Of a DNA stretch of 6,226 nucleotides, positions 1-6,226 are shown piece by piece; position 1 is the first letter of the stretch, and every line of letters starts with the position of its first letter. Source of the DNA: Bacteroidetes bacterium 4572_112 (GTDB lineage: Bacteria; Bacteroidota; Bacteroidia; Bacteroidales; UBA1556); the NCBI GenBank assembly GCA_002254285.1, contig NIUZ01000109.1, positions 1 through 6,226 of the forward strand. Reading direction: 5' to 3'. Both the position numbers and the translations under genes were made by a program. The notes beneath the pieces are model-generated. The model saw nothing but the letters and a program-made list of their open reading frames with translations. It made no database searches and had not been told where the DNA came from.

Positions 1-2772
1 AAAGGAAATGCTATACCCTTCTGGAAGATTAAAATTAACAAGTAGTTTTCGCAATTGTGCGTTTATAACATTGGCATTATAGCCTTCCAAAATATTAGAA
101 TATATTGTAATCACACGCTTCATATCCTTTCGGTTTACCGAGCCATAGGTATTGCTATATTGTATAGTTGCCACCGACGACATCGGAATCTCAAGCATCT
201 TACCTTGATTGTTTCTGAAAGTTATATTTTGGTTCAATAGAGCGCTAATATTATCTCTATATTCTCTAGAATATCTTAATCTTATGGGATATTTATCCTC
301 ACCATCTTTAAAATCGGAAATGTCTTTTCCAAAAAGCGATGTACGAAGTGCCATAGCAATTTGCGCTGTAGAAAGGCCATAACGGCGAGCTTTCTCACGG
401 TCAACATGTACAATAAGCTCAGGCTTTCCATTATCCAAATCACGTTTCAGTCCTTCTACTCCTGGTACGGCTATATTTTCTAAAAACGCCATTACAGAAT
501 CGGTATAATGTATAAGCTGATTATACTCCTTACCTTCAATCTCAATATTAATAGGTTTTCCGGTAGGCGGTCCCATCTTATTCTTTTCAACAGAAATTTG
601 TATTCCAGGATATTTACCTACCAATGAATCGGATAGCTCCTGCATAATTTCTACTGATGAGCGATGTTCGCCACGTTTATCAAAATCAATAAATGTGATA
701 GTTATAAGCGCTTTTTCTGGTGAATTGCCGAAAGTTTGTTCACGTTCGCCAACGGCACCACGTCCAACAATAGTAAGTACAGATTTTAGAATTGCCGAGT
801 CTTTTTCAATTATTCTATTCACCTTTTTATCAATATAATCAGCAAATATATTAGTAGAATCAATGTCGGTACCTATTGGTAATTTCATTGTTACATTTAA
901 ATATCGTGGTTGGTTTTCAGGGAAGAATAATATTTTAGATCCCGAATTGCCGAAGAAAATAAATGTAGCAATTAGTAATATAAATCCACCTCCCAAAAGG
1001 TAGCGTGGCATATTGCCTTTAAGTGCCCAGTTCAATACTTTTAAATAGTAATTCTCTAACCATACAAGGAATTTTGCCTGAAAACGTTCACTCCATTTAT
1101 ATAGGAAAAGGTAGTTTGCAACTAAAAGTAAAGCCATAAACATGGTAAAGTTTGCCAACCACATTACATTAGCAAAGAATCCCAGAGCCCAAATTACAGC
1201 CATTGCAATAAGTATTTTTATTACTTTCTTAAGTTCAGGTTGAGTTTCATTATTACCTTTTTTTAGGATGATAACCACAAAAGTTGGTACTATTACCAAA
1301 GCAACAAATAACGATGATGTAAGTACAATTATTAGTGTAATAGGGAGAAGTCCCATAAAACTACCCATCATTCCTGGCCAAAATATTAATGGAAGAAAAG
1401 CTGCTAAAGTTGTAGCAGTAGATGCTATAATTGGCCAAGCAATTTCACCTACAGCTTGTCGTGTGGCTTCAAAGGTATCGTAGCCTCTGTCAATAAATCT
1501 ATATATATTTTCCACAACCACAATAGCATTATCCACAAGCATACCCAAAGCGAGTACAAGGCCAAATAATGTCATCATATTTACCGTATAGCCCATTATG
1601 CCCAATACCACAAACGATATTAGCATTGACATGGGGATTGCAAAACCTACAAACAGTGAATTTCGTAATCCTAAGAAAAAGAATAGTACTATAATTACGA
1701 ATATCATACCCATAATAATACTGTTCTCAAGGTTATTCACTTGGTTCTTTACTTGATCTGACATATCGTTGGTTATTTCGATATGCATATTCGATGGAAT
1801 AAGGCCAGTACGTCTAGAGCTTTCCAAAAGCTCCTTAATATTCTCCGTAGCAGCAATAAGGTTTTCGCCACTTTTTTTCACAACAGATAAGGAAACAACA
1901 TTATGTCTGTTTAATCTAGCAAAGGTAAGAGGGTCTACATAGCCATCTTTTACTTTGCCGTCTTCAATAATATCGCGTAGGTAAACTATATTTCCTTTTT
2001 CGTGCTTGATAATAATATCATTCATTTCGTCGATGCTCTTGAACTCACCATCAACACGTACCGAGCGGCGTGTGTAGTTGGAAACCAAGTCACCACCAGA
2101 AATAGATTTATTCTCAAAATTAATAGCATCCTCAATGGATTTGAAGCTAATATTATTAGCTTTCATTTTGCCTTTGTCAATATTGATATTAATCTGTCTG
2201 TCGTTAAGTCCCTTAACTTCTACCTTCGATATTTGTGGTACAGCCTCTATCTCGTCCTTTATATCATCAGATATAATGCGGAGTTCTTCCATACTGAAAT
2301 CTCCCGATAGGTTAATACTTACAATAGGAAATTCGGAAGCATCAAGTTCCTTCACTATTGGGTCCATATCAAGGTCATCAGGCATTTCGCTTTTTGCTGC
2401 ATCCACAGCATCCTTAACATCCTGCAAGGCCTTTTTGATATCGTAATCACTCTTAAATTCTACCACAATATCGCTATTGTCTTGCGATGAAGTAGAGGTG
2501 AATTTATTCACTCCCTTTATAGTCTTAATCTCTTTTTCAAGAGGTCGAGTTATTAAGTTTTCCATATCCACAGGAGGGTTTCCTGGGTAAATGGTTTTAA
2601 TAAATATGTTTGGGATTTTTATATCGGGGAATGATTCCTTAGGCAAATTTATATATGTAAATAAGCCATAGAAAGCTAATACAATAGTAAGTAAAACTAC
2701 GGTATTTCTATTCTTAATAGAGGCCGTTGTTAGACCAAAATTACGAATATTTTTATTTTTATTTTCTTCCAC
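1..2772 (-). CDS. RND-family efflux permease (AcrB-like), 3' end beyond the left edge
   Basis: This is the inner-membrane pump of a tripartite efflux system, which uses the proton gradient to drive substrate out through the adaptor and outer-membrane channel. The frame is open for 924 codons from GTG at 2772 to the window edge. GTG is the only reasonable start, because an in-frame TAA lies five codons upstream and the first Met is residue 70. Visible are TM1 (about 22-41), the first periplasmic porter region (about 45-340), TM2-TM6 (about 350-503), two extra hydrophobic segments (about 517-537 and 540-557), an amphipathic Ialpha-like helix (562-586), TM7 (590-608) and the second periplasmic region (from about 615). 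TM4 carries the family motif LVDNAIVVVEN, with Asp414 at the AcrB Asp407 position and Asn415 where AcrB has Asp408. By comparison with AcrB, roughly 190-200 residues (TM8-TM12) are missing off-window. Family assignment is secure. HAE1-like drug or amphiphile export is likelier than metal export, but the substrate is unknown. Confidence 0.95.
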   Translation of the reverse strand, partial: MEENKNKNIRNFGLTTASIKNRNTVVLLTIVLAFYGLFTYINLPKESFPDIKIPNIFIKTIYPGNPPVDMENLITRPLEKEIKTIKGVNKFTSTSSQDNSDIVVEFKSDYDIKKALQDVKDAVDAAKSEMPDDLDMDPIVKELDASEFPIVSINLSGDFSMEELRIISDDIKDEIEAVPQISKVEVKGLNDRQININIDKGKMKANNISFKSIEDAINFENKSISGGDLVSNYTRRSVRVDGEFKSIDEMNDIIIKHEKGNIVYLRDIIEDGKVKDGYVDPLTFARLNRHNVVSLSVVKKSGENLIAATENIKELLESSRRTGLIPSNMHIEITNDMSDQVKNQVNNLENSIIMGMIFVIIVLFFFLGLRNSLFVGFAIPMSMLISFVVLGIMGYTVNMMTLFGLVLALGMLVDNAIVVVENIYRFIDRGYDTFEATRQAVGEIAWPIIASTATTLAAFLPLIFWPGMMGSFMGLLPITLIIVLTSSLFVALVIVPTFVVIILKKGNNETQPELKKVIKILIAMAVIWALGFFANVMWLANFTMFMALLLVANYLFLYKWSERFQAKFLVWLENYYLKVLNWALKGNMPRYLLGGGFILLIATFIFFGNSGSKILFFPENQPRYLNVTMKLPIGTDIDSTNIFADYIDKKVNRIIEKDSAILKSVLTIVGRGAVGEREQTFGNSPEKALITITFIDFDKRGEHRSSVEIMQELSDSLVGKYPGIQISVEKNKMGPPTGKPINIEIEGKEYNQLIHYTDSVMAFLENIAVPGVEGLKRDLDNGKPELIVHVDREKARRYGLSTAQIAMALRTSLFGKDISDFKDGEDKYPIRLRYSREYRDNISALLNQNITFRNNQGKMLEIPMSSVATIQYSNTYGSVNRKDMKRVITIYSNILEGYNANVINAQLRKLLVNFNLPEGYSISF

Positions 2773-2814
2773 TGTGTAAATATTTAATTATAAATATATG
2801 TATTTCAATACTTA

Positions 2815-3954
2815 TTATAAACGAATTAGACTACCATTTTTTACAAGATTATAAGCTTTGGTTATAACCTGATCATCTTGTTTTATACCACCTGTTACCA
2901 TGGTTTTATTACCATAGCTTTTGCCTGTAGTAATATATTGTTTCTGCGCATAAAACTTTCCGTCTTTCTCTGCTACTAGGTAGATATATGTTTTGCCATG
3001 AGCATCATTCTTCACAACTATTGATGGAACAACAAAAGCCTCATTAAAATATTGATCAGCAACATTTATTTTAGCAATAATATTTGGAATAAGTTTTTTG
3101 TTCGTATTATCAATAGGTATTTGAAGCTTTATTGTTCTGTTGTTTGGATTTACAACAGTTCCTATTACGCCAATTTTAGCCTTAATATTTAAATCAGGGA
3201 AAGTAGGGAATGTAATACTAACGGGGTCATTTACATTAATATATGGCAGAAATGATTCTGAAATATTTGCTGTAATTTTCAGCTTATCAAGATTCACAAT
3301 ATAGAATAATGGAACATTAGGATTGCCAAATTCACCAACTTTTTGTTTTACGGTTTCAATATATCCTGAGAAAGGAGCTATAATATTAGCCTTTCTAAGT
3401 TGTGAGCGTAATGTTTTAAGTTTTTTCTCCAATGATTCTTTATTCGATTTTGCTTGCAAATACTGAATTTCGGAACCAATTTTCTGATCCCAAAGTTGTT
3501 TCTGTTTTTTGTAAACAGATTTTGCGAGCTCTAGTTGTGTTTTTACCTCATCAATGCTATTTTCTGTCATTTCGGTATCAATGGTAGCCATATTAGTACC
3601 TTTTTTTACATAATCACCTTCAATTACATTTATGCTCTTTATAAGTCCACTAAGCTCTGGGCTAATATAGGCTTGCATATCAGACTCCACATTTCCTACC
3701 ACATCTATATAATGAGTAAATGGTTTTGCTAGCATTGTTTTTGTGCCCACAAGTATGCTTCCTTGATTCGATTCGCCCTCTAATGCTATTAAGTTTGAGT
3801 CTAATTGTGATATTTTGCCCTCTATTTCTACTATCTCCATTTTATAGCTAATAATTTTATCTAAAATGGCTTTCTTATCTTTAGGCTGTTCATCTGTATT
3901 GCTACAGCTATATAGCGTTATGCTTGCAAATAATATTATTATTAATTTTTTCAT
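2815..3954 (-). CDS. RND efflux periplasmic adaptor (membrane fusion protein), lipoprotein
   Basis: This 379-residue adaptor bridges the RND pump and the outer-membrane channel in the periplasm. It begins with a lipoprotein signal peptide whose lipobox LYSC predicts lipidation at Cys17, followed by a polar linker and a short heptad-like helix (about 27-60). The core then follows family order: first lipoyl half (about 92-127, with SGLIKSINVIEGDYVKKG), alpha-helical hairpin (about 128-188), second lipoyl half (about 190-225, starting IIAPFSGYIE), beta-barrel (about 226-300) and membrane-proximal domain (about 301-379). The size is usual for the family. The gene starts 7 bases after the outer-membrane protein gene and ends 42 bases before the permease, so it is almost certainly cotranscribed with both. 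The ATG at 3954 is set by the signal peptide. No clear Shine-Dalgarno is seen, as is common in Bacteroidota. Substrate specificity cannot be inferred. Confidence 0.95.
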   Translation of the reverse strand: MKKLIIILFASITLYSCSNTDEQPKDKKAILDKIISYKMEIVEIEGKISQLDSNLIALEGESNQGSILVGTKTMLAKPFTHYIDVVGNVESDMQAYISPELSGLIKSINVIEGDYVKKGTNMATIDTEMTENSIDEVKTQLELAKSVYKKQKQLWDQKIGSEIQYLQAKSNKESLEKKLKTLRSQLRKANIIAPFSGYIETVKQKVGEFGNPNVPLFYIVNLDKLKITANISESFLPYINVNDPVSITFPTFPDLNIKAKIGVIGTVVNPNNRTIKLQIPIDNTNKKLIPNIIAKINVADQYFNEAFVVPSIVVKNDAHGKTYIYLVAEKDGKFYAQKQYITTGKSYGNKTMVTGGIKQDDQVITKAYNLVKNGSLIRL

Positions 3955-3961
3955 TATCGTC

Positions 3962-5314
3962 TTATTGTTTTATGTTATTTCCTAAAATTTTGTCAAGTTC
4001 TGCTTTTGAATTTAATACCTGTATTATGGCATTGAAATATGCTGATTGCGAATTAATATATTGCATATTCAACTGTGTAAGCTCAGTACTAGTAATTGTA
4101 CCATTGCTAAACTTAATCATCGAACGGTGATAAATTTTTTCTGCCAATTCAGTGTTTTTCTGTTCTTTTATGTAAGTTTCGTAAAAGTTTATTAGGTTAG
4201 TTTTTGCTTGATGAATCTGAAAACCCAGTCGCTGCTCCATCATATAATCCTGATTATCCATTTTATCAACCTCAATTTTTGCTTGCTGAATCTTGGCATA
4301 TCTTGACCCACTGCCCCAAATTTGCCATTTCAAACCAACACCAATTACATTCGATTGAAAATATTGCTGATTTCCATTAAAGTAATCTCCAAACTCATTA
4401 GTTTGACCGCTCACATTATGGGAATAGAAAGCATTAAGTGTTGGTAATAATGTCGATTTCTCGCGTTTCATGCTCAATTCAGTAATCTCTTTCTGGTTTT
4501 GAAGTATTTGGTAATCAATATTTTTTGTTATATCAAATTCCTGATCCATTACTGGCTTTAAGCTAGCATTATCAAAAATATACTCTAAGCTATCAGTAAG
4601 GTTTATTGAATCGGTAATATCTATTCCTATCTGAAATTTAAGAATGTTCTCAGCAACCACTTTCTGCCTTTTTACAGAAGCTAGAGTGTTGTTTACCGTT
4701 AGTAGGTTAATTTCTAATTGATCAACAGCAATTTCATCAGCTAAACCTACAGCATGAGTTGCTTGAATTTCGTCATATGATTTCTGTATATCGTCTTTGG
4801 TTTTCATCAGAATTTTTTCATTCTGATAAGCCATCAATACTCCATAATACGATTTAGTAACCAGTTCGATAACATCATTCTCCGATTTTAGAGCCGCCTT
4901 TACCGACATTTCTTTATAAGCTGCCGATGCTTGCAATGCTACAATATACTCACCACTAAATAATAGTTGCGATGCCGAAAAAGTGAATCCCGAATTATGT
5001 TGCTGTCCAAATTGAGCAGGTACATATGTGCCTGCTGGGCCACCAAATATCTCCGCAGGAAGTAATGATACCGGTACATCTACACTATTTGAGTATTTTA
5101 GCTCGGTATTTATTTGAGGTAAACCTATTGCTGTGGTTTCCCAAACTTTCTGCTTGGCAATTACCACATCCATCTCGGCATTGAGAATATTTTTATTCTC
5201 CGTTTTTGCCAATTCCACTGCTTTCTGAAGATTCAAAGTATATACCTCTTGCCCTTTGGATAATGTGGGTAGAAATAATACCGCAGTCAAAATGAAAATT
5301 ATTATTCTATTCAT
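3962..5314 (-). CDS. TolC-like outer-membrane efflux protein (OEP family)
   Basis: This 450-residue protein is the outer-membrane exit duct of the pump; family members are trimers forming a beta-barrel in the outer membrane and a long helical tunnel in the periplasm. A signal peptide covers about residues 1-21, with likely cleavage after SKG and no lipobox Cys, so it should not be a lipoprotein. Two OEP-type repeats follow. The first (about 25-235) starts with TLNLQKAVELAKTENKNIL and has its strand region near 60-125. The second (about 255-450) has ITELSMKREKSTLLPTLNAF and the strand region around GVGLKWQIWGSGSRYAKI. The remainder is long amphipathic helix, as expected. Length is typical. It starts 3 bases after the TetR gene stop and ends 7 bases before the adaptor start, which implies cotranscription and probably tight coupling of translation. 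The ATG at 5314 is supported by the signal peptide immediately after it. Confidence 0.94.
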   Translation of the reverse strand: MNRIIIFILTAVLFLPTLSKGQEVYTLNLQKAVELAKTENKNILNAEMDVVIAKQKVWETTAIGLPQINTELKYSNSVDVPVSLLPAEIFGGPAGTYVPAQFGQQHNSGFTFSASQLLFSGEYIVALQASAAYKEMSVKAALKSENDVIELVTKSYYGVLMAYQNEKILMKTKDDIQKSYDEIQATHAVGLADEIAVDQLEINLLTVNNTLASVKRQKVVAENILKFQIGIDITDSINLTDSLEYIFDNASLKPVMDQEFDITKNIDYQILQNQKEITELSMKREKSTLLPTLNAFYSHNVSGQTNEFGDYFNGNQQYFQSNVIGVGLKWQIWGSGSRYAKIQQAKIEVDKMDNQDYMMEQRLGFQIHQAKTNLINFYETYIKEQKNTELAEKIYHRSMIKFSNGTITSTELTQLNMQYINSQSAYFNAIIQVLNSKAELDKILGNNIKQ

Positions 5315-5317
5315 TGT

Positions 5318-5923
5318 TTATTTATTTTCAGTTAATTTTTTATATTCTTCTAGTCCTTGTTGAGTTGCAATGCCGTGCAAATGATAATTAAATAGCTCAT
5401 CAAGTAAGTTTAGCATTGTGATATTATATTCTTCAAAAATGTCGGTCTCTTTAAGTCCTTCAATTCTAATAATATTCAAAAGAGTAAGCTTATCTACATC
5501 AATATCTGCACGGAAATATCCTTCTGCAATTCCTTGTTTAAGGTCCTGTCTCATCTTATCAAAAATATTCCTTCGTCTATTTTTAACATACTTAACAAAT
5601 TGATTTGGATAGTATTTCTTTAAATCATACTCAAAAGATGGGTTCATCTCTGTTAGTAATCTCGATATATGCTTATAGATATGTATATGCTTTTCAATCA
5701 CATTAAGTTCGCTATCGGAGCAAAAATCAGACATATCTGTTTGTTCTGCAATCAAATTAATGCAACTATCGACCAAGGTATTCTTGTCTTTCACTAAATT
5801 ATAAACAGTTTTTTTAGAAACTGATAATTCATGGGCAACATCGTCCATCGATACGCTTTTAATACCGTATTTCATATATAGCTTCAAGCTATTTAATACT
5901 AATTTGTCTCTTGTAAATTCCAT
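5318..5923 (-). CDS. TetR/AcrR-family transcriptional regulator, first gene of the efflux operon
   Basis: This 201-residue protein is a predicted DNA-binding regulator, most likely a ligand-responsive repressor of its own operon. The N-terminal TetR domain spans about residues 4-50. Helix 1 is FTRDKLVLNSLKLYMKYG, then IKSVSMDDVAHELSVS leads into the turn, and the recognition helix is SKKTVYNLV (36-44). The segment after it reads KDKNTLV; most relatives have an aromatic residue where this protein has Val44. The C-terminal part (about 60-201) is helical and variable, with GIAEGYFRADIDVDKL resembling the matching stretch of other TetR proteins from Bacteroidota; it would form the ligand pocket and dimer interface. 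Its stop lies 3 bases before the outer-membrane protein ATG. Position as first gene suggests autoregulation through the upstream intergenic region, but activator roles cannot be excluded. The ligand is unknown. Confidence 0.92.
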   Translation of the reverse strand: MEFTRDKLVLNSLKLYMKYGIKSVSMDDVAHELSVSKKTVYNLVKDKNTLVDSCINLIAEQTDMSDFCSDSELNVIEKHIHIYKHISRLLTEMNPSFEYDLKKYYPNQFVKYVKNRRRNIFDKMRQDLKQGIAEGYFRADIDVDKLTLLNIIRIEGLKETDIFEEYNITMLNLLDELFNYHLHGIATQQGLEEYKKLTENK

Positions 5924-5933
5924 ATGTTTTATA

Positions 5934-5940
5934 CAAATTA
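5934..5940 (-). promoter_or_regulatory. Possible -7 promoter element for the efflux operon (lower candidate)
   Basis: The minus strand reads TAATTTG, resembling TAnnTTTG but one base short, ending 10 bases before the TetR ATG. Transcription from here would give an almost leaderless message and leave the nested inverted repeat upstream of the start, as an operator would be. There is no clear -33 match and the region is AT-rich, so chance occurrence is likely. Confidence 0.18.
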
Positions 5941-5952
5941 ATTATTTACACT

Positions 5953-6012
5953 AATTTTAAGCTGCATAATACCTATCCCTATTTTTTAGGAATGAGTAAA
6001 TAGCTTAAAATT
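5953..6012 (-). promoter_or_regulatory. Nested inverted repeat in front of the TetR gene
   Basis: Arms AATTTTAAGCT (5953-5963) and AGCTTAAAATT (6002-6012) are perfect 11-bp reverse complements with a 38-base spacer. Inside, the minus strand has ATTCCTA, five A, then TAGGGAT (5976-5994), a 7-bp stem with one G-U pair that can extend with four more pairs beyond one C-A mismatch. The whole could fold in RNA as one long stem-loop with internal bulges, ending 29 bases before the ATG. It may be a leader structure, or the inner CCTA-TTTTT-TAGG dyad may be an operator for the adjacent regulator. The repeats are seen directly; the function is inferred. Confidence 0.5.
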
Positions 6013-6019
6013 TGGATGG

Positions 6020-6027
6020 CGAAAGTA
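6020..6027 (-). promoter_or_regulatory. Possible -7 promoter element for the efflux operon (upper candidate)
   Basis: The minus strand reads TACTTTCG here, one mismatch from the Bacteroidota -7 consensus TAnnTTTG. It lies just after the terminator T run, and the start point would fall near 6013-6017, immediately before the nested inverted repeat, giving a leader of about 90 bases. No good TTTG -33 element is found at the expected spacing, where the terminator stem lies instead. This is weak evidence. Confidence 0.25.
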
Positions 6028-6030
6028 AAT

Positions 6031-6075
6031 AAAAAACCTTAGGAAACTTTAAGTATGTTTAAAGTTTCCTAAGGT
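6031..6075 (-). terminator. Rho-independent terminator of the upstream gene
   Basis: A perfect 17-bp inverted repeat has arms at 6036-6052 and 6059-6075 (minus-strand first arm ACCTTAGGAAACTTTAA) with a 6-base loop. Read leftward, the stem runs into six T residues (plus-strand A run 6031-6036). On the plus-strand side the stem is followed by mixed AT sequence without a T run, so the signal is directional for minus-strand transcripts. It sits between the stop at 6128 and the TetR start at 5923, which fits termination of the upstream gene. Because it is a perfect palindrome upstream of a regulator gene, a second role as a protein-binding site is possible. Confidence 0.82.
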
Positions 6076-6100
6076 ATATGATATATATTAGTATATGATA
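6074..6100. repeat. 10-bp direct repeat GTATATGATA, two copies
   Basis: GTATATGATA occurs at 6074-6083 and again at 6091-6100, a 17-base period. The stretch between the upstream gene stop and the terminator is very AT-rich, so this may be low-complexity chance. No other feature is seen in 6076-6127. Confidence 0.4.
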
Positions 6101-6127
6101 GAATTTGTATATATAAATAGTTGAAAA

Positions 6128-6226
6128 TTAGAATCCTAGCTTACTCCAAAAACTTGTCTTGATGCTGAGTTTACAATTATTCTGCTTTTTTAGTTGAAAA
6201 TCTTTATAATCAAAAAAGCCTTCTTT
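6128..6226 (-). CDS. C-terminal end of an unidentified upstream protein (partial)
   Basis: Reading leftward from the window edge, one frame is open for 32 codons and ends in TAA at 6130-6128. The peptide starts KEGFFDYKDFQLKKQNN and ends SFWSKLGF. I do not recognise the family from so short a tail. That this is a real gene end is supported by the intrinsic terminator on the same strand, whose stem begins 52 bases after the stop. The terminator also suggests this gene is not normally part of the efflux operon. The alternative is that the frame is open by chance, since 32 codons is not significant alone. Confidence 0.6.
   Translation of the reverse strand, partial: KEGFFDYKDFQLKKQNNCKLSIKTSFWSKLGF

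Noticed and set aside
55..240. Plus-strand open frame of 61 codons.
   Set aside because: It is antisense to the second periplasmic region of the permease, with no supporting start signal or family features.
1268..1483. Plus-strand open frame of 71 codons.
   Set aside because: It is antisense to the TM4-TM6 region of the permease, and its composition follows from the opposite strand.
2002..2446. Two overlapping plus-strand open frames (102 and 122 codons).
   Set aside because: Both lie antisense within the RND permease coding region, whose frame is continuous and matches the family throughout; their peptides look like antisense translations.
2793..2813. Short dyad GTATT-GA-AATAC in the gap between adaptor and permease genes, considered as an internal terminator or processing site.
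   Set aside because: A stem of 5 bp with a 2-base loop is too weak, there is no T run, and such dyads are frequent in AT-rich sequence.
3535..4130. Plus-strand frames of 65 and 68 codons over the adaptor and outer-membrane protein genes.
   Set aside because: They are shadows of well-supported minus-strand genes; the hydrophobic peptides come from antisense reading of AT-rich codons.
5418..5603. Plus-strand open frame of 61 codons.
   Set aside because: It lies antisense to the C-terminal domain of the TetR gene, with no independent support.
1..6226. Searched by eye for CRISPR arrays, tRNA or rRNA genes, insertion-sequence ends, retron-like or toxin-antitoxin modules.
   Set aside because: No regularly spaced repeats, tRNA-like folds, transposase frames or terminal repeats were found; the window is filled by the efflux operon.

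Overview
The window is AT-rich and every gene that can be supported lies on the minus strand. Protein features point to the Bacteroidota: an RND pump with an extra membrane hairpin, an adaptor lipoprotein with a coiled coil right after its lipid anchor, frequent ATA isoleucine codons, and no clear Shine-Dalgarno sequences. No taxonomic marker gene is present, so assignment below phylum is not possible.

Layout, in the direction of transcription (right to left): (1) 6226-6128, the last 32 codons of an unidentified upstream gene; (2) 6127-5924, an intergenic region holding a strong leftward intrinsic terminator (6075-6031) and then a nested inverted repeat (6012-5953) in front of the next gene; (3) 5923-5318, a TetR-family regulator; (4) 5314-3962, a TolC-like outer-membrane efflux protein; (5) 3954-2815, a periplasmic adaptor (membrane fusion) lipoprotein; (6) 2772-1, an RND inner-membrane permease. 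The permease starts at GTG and runs off the left edge, missing its C-terminal membrane half.

Genes 3 to 6 are separated by 3, 7 and 42 bases, so they very probably form one operon. Together they encode a complete tripartite efflux pump (inner-membrane proton-driven RND pump, periplasmic adaptor, outer-membrane channel) plus a probable repressor as first gene. The substrate cannot be read from the sequence.

I see no evidence of a wholly new system. The points most worth a second look are the extra transmembrane hairpin between TM6 and TM7 of the pump, the nested inverted repeat in front of the regulator gene, and a TTAGGAA motif shared by that repeat and the terminator palindrome. The left 2.77 kb is one open coding region, and the plus strand shows no convincing gene.
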